In this document: in pieces, positions 47,701 to 59,870 of the stretch
How positions within the stretch are numbered: position 1 is the stretch's first letter
How the letters are laid out: every line of letters starts with the position of its first letter
NCBI RefSeq assembly: GCF_017654505.1
Contig: NC_054537.1
Coordinates: 65,792,645-65,856,644, forward strand
DNA from: Polyodon spathula
Lineage: Eukaryota; Chordata; Actinopteri; Acipenseriformes; Polyodontidae
Length of the DNA: 64,000 nt
Reading direction: 5' to 3'
Translations under genes and position numbers: made by a program
The notes under the pieces: model-generated
What the model was told of the DNA's origin: nothing
Seen by the model: the letters and a program-made list of their open reading frames with translations, nothing else
The model's database searches: none

Positions 47701-49950
47701 TGAACGGCTGGTTTTCGTCGTACAGTGAGGGTTGCTATGGCTCTGGACCCCCCCAGACACGTGAATCTCTGCGGCTGAGTGCCCCCTCCTGCTGGAAGAT
47801 GAGGAGAGGGAGGGCGAGGAAGTCTGGTAGCTACTGCTGGAGCTGTCACTTTGGCAGGACTCCGGGCTTAAAGACGAGCTCGAGGAGCTAATGTATGCTA
47901 TTACACCCCCTACAAACGAAAGAACAGAAACGGGTGTGTCAAACTTGGGCCTTAAGATGCCAACACATCATCAAATATGGACAAGAGGTTCCCAAAATAT
48001 TGCCTTCAGGTGTCAGTTTACCATAAAGAAGTAGGTCGTCATAACCTACATCTACATCATGTGGCATATTCTGAATACACATGTTCATGTTCTTAAAAAA
48101 AAAAAAAAAAAAAAAAAAAGTTCTTCTCAATAAAATGGAGAATTATTAGTTACGCTTATTGATGTGTCAGCAAAAAACTTGAAAAAGTGCTGTAGGTCAC
48201 TGAAATAACTTGTGCTTGTAATTTTCTATCACAGAACCATCACAATTTGATTAATGGTTCAGATATGGCTAAAAATAAGTGTGGGATATCCTGAAGTCGG
48301 AAAATAATTAACAAAAACATTTCACGTCATTTTCATGTGTTAAGAACGCAGCTGAATGGAAAGGGACTTGAAGCCTCAAAACCTCAAAACAAGTCATGCC
48401 TGAAACCAAGTTAATCATTTTATGTAATACCAGTAATAAACTGGACCATATGTGCAGTTTATATATCCAGCATTTAAATGAAAAAATGTGCACTTTTGCT
48501 GGCTTTTAAAAATGACACAAAAAATGTCCCGCATTCAAACAACTTGTACATGTGACCCAATTCTGGTTTGTTTGTTTGCTTCAGGGATACAAATGAACAA
48601 TACTGTGCTACTAGTTCAAAGGACTAGTACATTTTGAAAGTTGCTAGTCCTGCTGTAATCTTGCTAGTCCTTATGTGAAGTACCTAATCAACAATAACAG
48701 TTGGGGTCCCTAAATAGGCTTGATTTTATTTTGCTAAAAAATAAACACTGTTATAAATTAAGATTTACATTTTTTTGTTTTAACAAAGCACCTTTATAAA
48801 TGTTCATACAGATCAATCAATCACCTATTTGCACCTCGTTACTGAGCGACTGCTGTACTGTGTGCTGAGAAACTGACACTGACAGCACCAGACGGGAAAA
48901 CAAAGAGGAACATTTTCTCAGCTCTGTTACCTTGCCGACCATGTAGCTCCACCTGAAATTGACACCGATGACACAAATAAAATGTTTGGTATTCTTTTTT
49001 TAATAAATTTAATCGTCTCCAATTTTTCATTCCGGTTTTCTCCCCAATTTAGTGTGCCCAATTATTATCTGTATCCTCGGCTCACTGCTCGCAGCCCCCC
49101 CCGCCGACTCGGGGAACGAGGCTGGAGCATGCGTCCTCCAAAACGTGCTTCTGCCAATACATCATTTTTCACACTGCGGATCCACAGTGATGCCACCAGA
49201 CCTATAGTGCTGGAGGACAACACAGATCTGGTGGCTCCACTGCAGAACCACAGGCGCCCTATCGGCCACAGGGGTCACTGTCGCTGCCGACCGAAGCCCT
49301 CCCTACCCGGGCAGCGCTTGGCCAATTGTGCACCATCCCCTAGTAACTCACGGTTATGGTCGGCTGTGACATAGCCTGGACTCGAACCTGTGATCCCCAG
49401 ATAAAATGTTTACTTTATTGTACATTACATGTGTTGCTGTTTACAGTACACATGCGGTCTTCACTAAAGTCCCAATTTAAAGACTTTTTTTTTTAATAAG
49501 CAGTGGGAGAAAACCATTATAGCAAATACAGTAGAATCTGCATTAACAGTTCTGTTTGTAAAGCATTTACACAATATACTGACAGAACAGGTGATTTATT
49601 CACACTGTGCAGAACCTTATTTTCCCCCATTTGGTGCTTGAGCCCCACAGCGCTCATGGAATCACCTATTGTGCATGTATTATCAATGATTAAAGTCTGG
49701 TTTTCAAACAAACTGATTATCACTCACCAATACTGTATATTTAAAAAAAAACACTTAAAATATGCTGACGATAAAATATGCACCTTGTTCTGTGTATTAG
49801 TTATTCAAGTAAATTAAGTCAGAGACGGTTCAAACACTTACACATGATCTGGTGCGTCATAGTCTTCAGTAGTGTTTATGATAAAGTAGAAAAATAGATT
49901 TGCAGAACGGTAGTAATACAAGGTAAGGGGTGACTTGCGCATAATAACAC

Positions 49951-49995
<45 letters not shown>

Positions 49996-51029
49996 AATAT
50001 AGTGATTATGTGTGCTTAACAACAACAGTGAAAAAATAGTAATAATGTTGCACTTGAAAATACTTTAAAAATTTAATAAAAAGGATAAATGAAGGAATCT
50101 GTAAAGAAACAATTGAGATTGAACTAAGTTGTATATATAAATGTATAGCAATAAAGTAATTTTGTTGAAAATATCAGTTCAACTACACTACTATTGTCCA
50201 TCTGACAGCTGGAGATGTAAAAGCCTTCAAATCGGACTACGACTACTACTGGTACCATGAAAAAAAATATTACTATGAGTACAACTGCACAATTACTACT
50301 AATATATGATAACAATAAACCTGTTGGATCTATAGGGGTGTTCAATAACTCTGATCTATAGATTTTACAAGTCCAACCTTTTATAGCGGAGTTGCTGGAG
50401 GTCAGGGTGGTAACGTTTTATCAAGACAAGACCTGTTTTGTAATGGGACAGCCCACCACTAGTATATCCAATAGGAATACACGGGGCGGGGTCATGTATT
50501 TACTTCCAGTCTTTTGGATCGTTTCCAAGTCGTGTCTGATGTGGACTGACATTCGGCAGTGTGGATGCAGCTTAACTCAATGCAGTTAGATAATACTGTC
50601 AAGGAAATTCATGGTTAAATTCATTTTAATATAAGTATTCCCCAGATATTTAATTCAGACTGTTGTCTATGTGACATGCTTTAGTGATGATGCAGTTGTA
50701 CCATTATTGTGTTAAAAGTTAGTTAAAATGCTTTAAGAATCATTTTAATTACATAACTTGTAGACACAAGTTTAATAGTTATTGTAAGTAAGTTTCCCAA
50801 TATCTGAGCTTATTGAGGTATTGTGTTTATTATGGTTAATAATTATATTATCAGCTATTTCTTTAATGCTAATTGGCGAGGACACAGTTGTGACATAAAT
50901 CCTAGATACACAATGTAAATATGCACGACAATACTGTTACATAATCAACAAAAAAAGGGTGTAGGCTGGCTGAAGCAGATGTGTACTGCAGTAGGAAATA
51001 TGAAGTCTCAATGATTTATTTGGTACATA

Positions 51030-51099
<70 letters not shown>

Positions 51100-52108
51100 A
51101 ATGTGGTAAGGAATGGGGAGAACAAGAGAATTAAAGAAGCAGATCTCTTTTATGAATCACTGTTTCTGGCATTTATAAAAATATAAGATAACAAAATACT
51201 GCTAAATGGCCTGTATGGGAAGGTGGCAAAAAAGAAGCCTTTTACTCAAAAAGTACCATCTGAAAGCACATCTGGAGTTTGACAGAAAGCATGATAGTGA
51301 CCCAGCTGCGATGTGGGAAAAGGTTTTGTGGTCAGATGAGACCAAGATAGAGCTTTTTGGCCAAAACTCAAAGCACTATGTCTGGCGCAAACCTAACACT
51401 AGCCATGCCATAAGACACACCATCCCTACAGTGAAGTATGGTGGTGGCAGCATCATGCTGTGGGGATGCTTCTCATCAGCTGGGACTGGGCATCTTGTTA
51501 CAATTGAAATAAGAATGGATGGAGCAAAATACAGGAAAATACTGCAACAGAATCTGCTTCAGGCCCATAAAAAACTGAAGTTTGGGAGGAAATTCACCTT
51601 TCAGCAGGACAATGATCCCAAGCACAAGGCTAAAGCAACATTGGAGTGGCTCAAGAACAAAAAGGTGAATGTCTACAGTGGCCCAGTCAAAGTCCTGATC
51701 TCAATCCCATTGAGAATCTGTGGCACTATTTGAAAATTGTGGTCCACAAGCGTCGTCCAACCAACCTAAACAACCTGGAGCAAATTTGCCAAGAGGAATG
51801 GGCCAAAATTACTCTAACACTGTGTGCAAAGCTGCTACATACCCCAAAAGACTTAAAGCTGTTATTGCAGCGAAAGGTGGCTCTACTAAATGTGTGGGGG
51901 TTGAATACTTATGCAAGCAAGATATTTCAGTTTTTTATTTTTCTTAAAAAATATTTCCCAACATAAAACCAATGTCACTTTACAATAATTAATTTTGAGT
52001 TTAAGTGTTTTAAAATAAAATATCAAACAGAATGAAATTTCAATATACCATTTGTAATTCAATTATATGAGAGAATTGGTCAGGGGTCTGAATACTTTTG
52101 CAAGGCAC

Positions 52109-52173
<65 letters not shown>

Positions 52174-53384
52174 CTGTGGAAAAAATTAAGAGACCACTGC
52201 ATAATTATTAGTTTCTCTGGTTTTACTATTTATAGGTATGTGTTTGGGTAAAATGAACATTTTAGTTTTATTCTATAAACTACTGACAACATTTCTCCCA
52301 AATTCCAAATAAAAATATTGTCATTTAGAGCATTTACTTGCAGAAAATGACAACTGGTCAAAATAACAAAAAAGATGCAGTGTTGTCAGACATCGAATAA
52401 TGCAAAGAAAATAAGTTCAGATTCATTTTTAAACAACACAATACTAATGTTTTAACTTAGGAAGAGTTCAGAAATCAATATTTGGTGGAATAACCCTGAT
52501 TTTCAAGCACAGCTTTCATGCGTCTTGACATGCTCTCCACCAGTCTTTATGCCACTCCTGGCGCAAAAATTCAATTAGCTCGGCATTGTTTGATGGCTTG
52601 TGACCATCCATCTTCCTTTTGATCACATTCCAGAGGTTTTCAATGGGGTTCAGGTCTGGAGATTGGGCTGGCCATGACAGGGTCTTGATCTGGTGGTCCT
52701 CCATCCACACCTTGATTGACCTGGCTGTGTGGCATGGAGCACTGTCCTGCTGGAAAAACCAATCCTCAGAGTTGGGGAACATTGTCAGAGCAGAAAGAAG
52801 CAAGTTTTCTTCCAGGACAACCTTGTACTTGGCTTGATTCATGCGTCCTTCTCAAAGACAAATCTGCCTGACTCCAGCCTTGCTGAAGCACCCCCAGATG
52901 AGTCCAATTTTCAGCTTTGCCCAACACCTGGCCGTCTAATGGTTAGACGGAGACCTGGAGAGGCCTACAAGCCACAGTGTCGCGCACCCACTGTGAAATG
53001 TGGTGGAAGATTGGTGATGATCTGGGGGTGCTTCAGCAAGGCTGGAATCAGGCAGCTTTGGCATGAATCAATCAATTTCCTCCACCACATTTCACAGTGG
53101 ATGCGAGCATTAGTATTGTGTTGTTTAAAAATGAATATGAACTTATTTTCTTTGCATTATTTGAGGTCTGACAACACTGCATCTTTTTTGTTATTTTGAC
53201 CAGTTGTCATTTTCTGCAAATAAATGCTCTAAATGACAATATTTTAATTTGGAATTTGGGAGAAATGTTGTCAGTAGTTTATAGAATAAAACAAAAATGT
53301 TCATTTTACCCAAACACATACCTATAAATAGTAAAACCAGAGAAACTGATAATTTTGCAGTGGTCTCTTAATTTTTTCCAGAGC

Positions 53385-53451
<67 letters not shown>

Positions 53452-54560
53452 AATTGGGTTTTGTATGTTTGTTCATTGTGTTGCCTGTGTTGGCTATATT
53501 AAGAACCTAGAGTGCAGTAAGGGAAATATCTGGGAAATTACTAAAAAGTTAAATTCTGCTATTTTTTCAAAATGTATTTCTGTTATATACTTCTGAACTG
53601 GCAAGCAACAACAAAAAACGGCATTATCCAGGTCAACAGACTAAATAAACAACAATAAGAATACAATTAAGAATAATACTTTTTGCAACATGGTTAAATT
53701 TATAAGCAAATCATCTTTATCAATCTATCTATATCTATGTATTTATATTACTGTTTAGAAAACTGCTGACAAAATGTTATTCGTCAAAAAAAAAAAAAAA
53801 AAAAAAAAAATGTTTGTTTTCTTTACGCAAACAAATCAAAAGGTTAAGCAGAATGTTACATAAACCAGATTATTTTAGCTACAAAGTACCGGTATCTCGT
53901 GTTCATTCAATGTGAGCATTTATTTTTTTTATTTATTTTTTTTTTTTATTTTGCGGTGCTGATTTCAGGAAGACATTCCCCGCCCACCACACGTGTACAA
54001 CGTTGTATATAGCTCACAAAAACACTGGTTTGGGGCCTCACATGTATCTGCCGCGAGTCTCCCTCACTCACACACGGTGCAGAATTATGCAAAACATGCA
54101 TCACTCCTCCTCTCACCCAATCAGGATCGACGCACGCAGCGCGTAAACAAAGCTGCACATGGCTAGGGAAATAATCCATGTGAGTGCAGCAACTGCACTG
54201 TTGCTGTAACCTTAACTGTTTCGTGAATAACACTGTGGGTCAAAACACTAAACATTACAAAAAACAAAACAAAAAAAACAACAAAAAAAAGGAACCCTGT
54301 TACAATACGCAATCACCAACAATTCCATAAAGACACGAAGGATAGTATTACTAAATTAAATAATGTATTATTACACTGCACATACAGTGCAACCCATCTG
54401 ACAGTGAAAATAGAACTTATTTGCCTGCAAGGCATCTTGTTTTTAACATCATTTTCTATTTACACCATTCGTGGTCATGTCGATTCATTACAAAAAAAAT
54501 CACACCAGTTACTTGAACAAAAATGTAGTCTTAAAACTTACCAGCTTTAGTTGATTCCAT
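41546..54560 (-). CDS. NR1D2: Nuclear receptor NR1D2 (Rev-erb beta)
   Basis: Heme-binding transcriptional repressor of the circadian clock that binds RORE and RevDR2 sites and recruits NCoR. Eight coding exons on the minus strand join in phase: 54560-54542, 47909-47679, 46392-46304, 45757-45613, 45446-44761, 43770-43585, 43144-42934 and 41742-41546. All have GT/AG borders and give 587 residues (human 579). The order is: [18 protein letters not shown] and a Ser-rich amino terminus; a two-zinc-finger domain from residue 92 ([24 protein letters not shown]); a long variable hinge; and a ligand-binding domain ending in AFKVHP, with no AF-2 helix as usual for this family. The heme ligands are present: Cys392 in VCPM and His576 in NMHSEE. 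The beta assignment (not NR1D1) rests on these sequences and on the neighbours THRB and RPL15. Confidence 0.97.
41743..42933. other. NR1D2 intron 7
   Basis: AT-rich apart from a GC-rich patch at about 42,080-42,290 with many CpG (for example TCGTCCCGGGGGGAGG). No known repeat, exon or domain was recognised in that patch. Confidence 0.45.
42934..43144 (-). CDS. NR1D2: NR1D2 coding exon 7: LBD core
   Basis: 211 bp, [19 protein letters not shown] to VVLVSA. Donor GTAAGT. Confidence 0.97.
43585..43770 (-). CDS. NR1D2: NR1D2 coding exon 6: LBD start, heme Cys
   Basis: 186 bp, [16 protein letters not shown] to LLKAGTFE. The heme-ligand Cys is the second codon. Confidence 0.97.
43771..44760. other. 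NR1D2 intron 5
   Basis: AT-rich, no recognised element. Confidence 0.5.
44761..45446 (-). CDS. NR1D2: NR1D2 coding exon 5: C-terminal extension and hinge
   Basis: 686 bp. It begins [16 protein letters not shown] (the extension that contacts the 5' A/T-rich half of a RORE). It has acidic/Ser-rich and [15 protein letters not shown] segments, and ends NRMHL before donor GTAAAG. Confidence 0.96.
45613..45757 (-). CDS. NR1D2: NR1D2 coding exon 4: second zinc finger
   Basis: 145 bp, [16 protein letters not shown] to CLLVGMSRD. Confidence 0.97.
46304..46392 (-). CDS. NR1D2: NR1D2 coding exon 3: first zinc finger
   Basis: 89 bp, [17 protein letters not shown] to CEGCK. Acceptor CTTTCCAG, donor GTACGA. 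Confidence 0.96.
46626..47500 (+). repeat. ~850-bp interspersed repeat, copy 2
   Basis: Homologous to 10,326-11,180 in the same orientation. It lies in NR1D2 intron 2, antisense to the gene, and keeps a better-preserved right end: a stem-loop whose 29-bp arms are 47,401-47,429 and 47,461-47,489 (three mismatches). Confidence 0.75.
47401..47489. repeat. 29-bp-arm stem-loop at end of repeat copy 2
   Basis: Left arm ATAAGGCCCTTTAG...GTCCGTATATGT and right arm ACATATACGG...CTAAAGGGCCTTAT are reverse complements with three mismatches around a 31-bp loop. Confidence 0.8.
47679..47909 (-). CDS. NR1D2: NR1D2 coding exon 2: Ser-rich amino terminus
   Basis: It starts after TTTGTAG with [19 protein letters not shown] and ends GGAATTACAA|GTGAGT. 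231 bp. Confidence 0.95.
47910..49024. other. NR1D2 intron 1, 3' part
   Basis: AT-rich, with an A run near 48,095-48,119. No element recognised. Confidence 0.4.
49025..49400 (-). mobile_element. tRNA-derived SINE, full-length-like, minus strand
   Basis: On the minus strand the head shows B box GGTTCGAGTCC followed by AGGCTATGTCACAGCCGACC, then a body with GGAGGACGCATGCTCCAGCC, and a 3' end CTAAATTGGGGAGAAAACCG with an A-rich tail. The head matches the SINE at 25.5 kb, which is shorter. Confidence 0.78.
49401..49953. other. NR1D2 intron 1, no recognised feature
   Basis: AT-rich. No motif seen. Confidence 0.4.
49954..49993. repeat. (AAT)n microsatellite
   Basis: About thirteen AAT units. Confidence 0.95.
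49994..51032. other. NR1D2 intron 1, no recognised feature
   Basis: AT-rich; ends at a (TA)n array. Confidence 0.4.
51033..51093. repeat. (TA)n microsatellite
   Basis: About 30 TA units. Confidence 0.95.
51200..52112 (+). mobile_element. Tc1-like transposon, left-truncated
   Basis: Carries the carboxy two-thirds of a Tc1 transposase and a right inverted-repeat end, GGGGTCTGAATACTTTTGCA...GGCACTGTG (52,083-52,112), which abuts a (TA)n array. The amino third and the left end are missing. Confidence 0.82.
51206..51947 (+). pseudogene. Tc1 transposase remnant (frameshifted)
   Basis: Catalytic landmarks are all visible in shifting frames: [16 protein letters not shown] with the first Asp, [36 protein letters not shown] with the second Asp, and [15 protein letters not shown] with the Glu. 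The frame shifts near 51,675 and again near 51,850, where the C-terminal [16 protein letters not shown] continues. No active enzyme can result. Confidence 0.85.
52114..52170. repeat. (TA)n microsatellite between two Tc1 elements
   Basis: About 28 TA units joining the right end of one Tc1 element to the left end of the next. Confidence 0.95.
52171..53386 (-). mobile_element. Tc1-like transposon with long inverted repeats and internal inversion
   Basis: Both ends carry the same ~30-bp tip (CAGCTGTGGAAAAAATTAAG at the left; its near-complement ends at 53,386). Similarity continues inward for about 270 bp on each side (52,171-52,455 versus 53,103-53,386), a long inverted-repeat layout. The minus strand encodes the carboxy half of the transposase. 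A ~180-bp central segment (about 52,885-53,060) is reversed relative to the rest. Length 1,216 bp, in NR1D2 intron 1. Confidence 0.85.
52516..52850 (-). pseudogene. Tc1 transposase C-terminal half
   Basis: Open minus-strand frame starting [15 protein letters not shown], with the second catalytic Asp in [15 protein letters not shown], the DDE-motif Glu in [15 protein letters not shown], and LRQEWHKDW near the end. The first catalytic Asp segment is disrupted by the inversion; GEAYKPQC and [13 protein letters not shown] appear on the plus strand instead. Confidence 0.82.
53393..53449. repeat. (TA)n microsatellite
   Basis: About 28 TA units immediately right of the Tc1 element. Confidence 0.95.
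53980..54200. promoter_or_regulatory. NR1D2: Candidate regulatory cluster in NR1D2 intron 1
   Basis: A GC-richer island in AT-rich intron. It contains a perfect E-box CACGTG (53,990-53,995), a D-box/C/EBP-like TTATGCAA (54,085-54,092), a CCAATCAGG box near 54,117 and several CpG. E-boxes and D-boxes are known inputs of NR1D genes to the clock. The cluster lies 350-550 bp downstream of the first coding exon. Function is inferred. Confidence 0.45.
54542..54560 (-). CDS. NR1D2: NR1D2 coding exon 1
   Basis: 19 coding bases, MESTKA plus one base of Gly, followed by the donor GTAAGT. The tiny first coding exon matches the human layout (MEVNAG). Confidence 0.9.
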
Positions 54561-55140
54561 GTCTTTCCGGACCTCTCTGTTGCCTTAAAAAAAAACAACT
54601 ATTTTTTTTTTTTTTTGTTCTGTACCTTCTCTCGGTAGTGCTACAAGTACAATTATTTGCACTTCGTATATATAAGCGAACAAATCAGGTTTAAATGTAC
54701 TGTGCTAACAGTGTACCAGCTTGTGTTTGTATTGTTATTTGAAAATATTTTTCATGAAAAAAGATCTTCCTCTTGTTGAATCCTTACTTCTTGTCTTCCC
54801 CTCTTTGTCTTGTCTATATCAAAGATTGCCTATTACAGTATTCGTGTCTTGTTCAGTTTGTGCTACTGTCTTACTGTACAAATGTCTAATGGTTACCGTC
54901 TCATTGTCGTGCCTTGAGCCTGTACAGAATGTTCTGAGTAAAATGTTGTCATGTGACCCAGTTCTGTCTGCCTGCAACAGCTCCTCCTCCGGCCCAGCTT
55001 TTTGACTCGATTTAACCCAGTGACACACTTTTAGAGATCAAAGGGAAACAGAGACAGTTAGGTAGCAACGACGCGGAAGAAGGGTTCTCTCTCAGAACTG
55101 GAGTCGCCTCACGACCCAACCGTCAGCCTTGACAGATTTC
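54561..55140 (-). promoter_or_regulatory. NR1D2: NR1D2 promoter and 5' UTR region
   Basis: Upstream of the first coding exon. Holds a RevDR2-like element at 55,012-55,032, a GTCATGTGAC palindrome at 54,948-54,957 and a moderately GC-rich stretch (54,960-55,130). The transcription start should be between the RevDR2 site and the ATG but cannot be fixed. Confidence 0.5.
55012..55032 (-). promoter_or_regulatory. NR1D2: RevDR2-like nuclear receptor site
   Basis: On the minus strand: AAAAGTGTGTCACTGGGTTA. This is an A/T-rich lead, then GTGTCA, a 2-bp spacer CT and GGGTTA, i.e. a direct repeat with 2-bp spacing. It closely resembles the autoregulatory RevDR2 element known from the NR1D1 promoter, which suggests feedback by NR1D and ROR proteins. 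Confidence 0.6.
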
Positions 55141-55144
55141 TGAT

Positions 55145-55145
<1 letters not shown>

Positions 55146-55212
<67 letters not shown>
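55146..55212. repeat. (TA)n microsatellite
   Basis: About 32 TA units upstream of the NR1D2 promoter region. Confidence 0.95.
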
Positions 55213-55220
<8 letters not shown>

Positions 55221-55284
55221 TTAAAAAATTTTTCTTTTTTAATTTTTTTTTTGAGCTGACAAAGCTCAGCATCCGTGAAGGATA

Positions 55285-55293
55285 TCAAGGTCA
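55285..55293 (+). promoter_or_regulatory. Extended nuclear receptor half-site
   Basis: TCAAGGTCA, the classical ERR/SF-1-type extended half-site, about 725 bp upstream of the NR1D2 start codon. A 9-bp match alone is weak evidence. Confidence 0.3.
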
Positions 55294-55299
55294 GTGTGT

Positions 55300-57437
55300 G
55301 TTACTTAATGTTGTATTAAAAATTAGTCTTACGGGACAGTCCATGTTAAATTTGGTACAATCATTATATAATATATAACATGTAATATTTAAGATTTTTG
55401 AAATATTCCACAAATATTAATATAATGGTGTATTCATTCGCAAACACAAACACATAACAATTTACATATTTCAGTATTGTTATTTTCTATTTTTTATATT
55501 AAATGTACTTATTTCATTATTTATTTATATACATATTTTTACAATGAAGGCACAGTAGGTTATGATAGCCAATTGAAAAAAAAAATACAATAATTCAATA
55601 ATTAAATCCAACAGTAAAACTATAATAACAAAACCAATGTTAGTGACATAATGAAGAGGGGAAAAAAATGTGCCAGCATCATAAATCTACCTCCGAGCAA
55701 TTCCATAAATCTAATAGTTCTACAGTACACCTTGCTCATTAAAGTAGATTATGTTCTGCATATGAATTAGGTTGTCGATCTACAGTTTGATTTGTTAAGG
55801 ATGTTCAAAAAAGCCCAAAATATTTGGACCATCTTTGTTAAAATGTTTTCATTGTATTGACAAGTCTAAAAGAAAGCTGCTTGTAGGTGGCAACACTATC
55901 CAACCCTACAAAGATGCAACTGCCCTTCGTGCAGAGAAGGGGCACCAGCAGACTTCCGCAGGATGGAGCACAAGGAGTTTAACAAATAATTACATCAATT
56001 AAGTTAATTGACAGCTTAAGTTGCAATGAAAACTAGAAGACCCTGTGGCCCTCGAGGACTGGAGTTTGATACCCTTGTAATAGACAATCTTAGAGGCAAC
56101 TGGCAATACATGTGACTTGATTCCGGAAATTACCCACCCACTCTGCTGAGGCTAGATGAGAAGTCTGCTCAACGAGAGTTGAGTTTAATATTGCAAAGTT
56201 CATCCATCGGTCTTTCAGTAGAGATTTTAGCTGTTACTATTTAAAGAGCACTATTTATGTAAATAGTGCAAGGCGGCATGTTTTTGTTTTGTACTCATTA
56301 ACACATTAATAAAGAGTTTGTTTTATTTTCTTCAGTCTCGTCTGCCTGTTCATCTCCAATCTTTACAAACTCAGAAACATTTACATAACAATATCTATGC
56401 TAAACAACATACTGTAGATTGAAGTTGTTTAAAGAAAGCACCAAAATTAAAAAAAATTAGTAAGTTCAAAGAAAAACAACCTTACAATTAGCAAAATTGC
56501 ACAAGTGGGCCAAGATAGGATTTGACAGGCAGGAGATAAAGATTGTACAGTTGGCTGTGACAATTCCTGCCTTTGTTCTCGGTCTTTGTAAACAGCTACG
56601 GGGTCAGTGTGTAACACCAGCTGCCTTACAGTAGACTTTCTTAGAAGATTTTTGAATTGTCAACCAAAATCTCAAAATGTGTACATGTAGCCTGCATGAA
56701 GGTATTCCTTCATTTTGTAAAGCAGAATATCATAAACCAGCAAGATTTTTATATACATGCCCCAAGCCACAAAGTGTCCAGTACCTAGACATTTCTTGCT
56801 GTCACCTCAGCACTGCAAAACCCAATAAACTGACACTCCTGGAGAACATATTTTTGTTTTATTTCCAAATATTTTCATTATCACAGTTGTCTTATTCTGC
56901 ATATGTGACAATACCTGAGTGTGTAATAAGCAGTCAGATATTTAAATTAACCAGAAAATATTTTGGTAATTAGGTATACTGTCTCACAAACTGTTAACAT
57001 CCACACTCTAGCCAGAATATACATGTATATATGCAGGTGAGTTATGGGAATCTGATTTAAACTTTAAAAAGGGAACTCCATGTGGCAAGGGCGAGGTAAG
57101 GCAACTACTGGCTGGAAACACACCCACCCACTTGAATGGTCATGATGGAATCACCCACTTCAAGGGTCACTTGTAAGTCATGTCAGTAAATACAAAATTA
57201 GAGACATACCCCCAGATTCTGACAATAACTTAAGGTACACAATGTCCCAAACCAGGATAAGCAGTTCTCTGAATAGAAGCGATATGGACAGAGGGCACCG
57301 CTCTTCATATAAAGAATGTCCCTACCTAGTTTCACCACAATCAGACAAAGGCTGGGGGTTACTCAAGGTGTCGTCTCACTTGCAGATTTTATTTTTAAGG
57401 TTAACTAATTTTAATGAACACATTTTTGTGCAAGTCT

Positions 57438-57447
<10 letters not shown>
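55300..57447. other. Intergenic between NR1D2 and RPL15
   Basis: AT-rich. Short open frames (for example 56,677-56,973) lack motifs. No repeat recognised. Confidence 0.4.

Positions 57448-57478
<31 letters not shown>
57448..57478. repeat. G31 homopolymer run
   Basis: A T run is followed by 31 consecutive G, about 260 bp downstream of RPL15. Confidence 0.9.
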
Positions 57479-57482
<4 letters not shown>

Positions 57483-57702
57483 TTACTTCAAACACCCTGG
57501 ATCATGTAAATAGTCTCCATCATTATATTAACCCTTCCTTTTAATGCCCCTCACAATCCATTATATATTTCTTCGGAACTATTGTGCACCAATATAAACC
57601 AATGCTATTTCTCCAGTTAAACCTTAACCTTTTGCATGCAGGTTGACACAATGTGTATTTGTACAAGCAGCAACACAAGCCAGTACCATCCAAAAGAGAT
57701 GC

Positions 57703-57708
57703 TTTATT
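57703..57708 (-). terminator. RPL15: RPL15 poly(A) signal
   Basis: AATAAA on the minus strand 31 bp past the stop codon. A very short 3' UTR is typical of ribosomal protein genes. Confidence 0.85.
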
Positions 57709-57738
57709 AGCACATGAAATATACAAGCACTACAGTGA

Positions 57739-59870
<2,132 letters not shown>

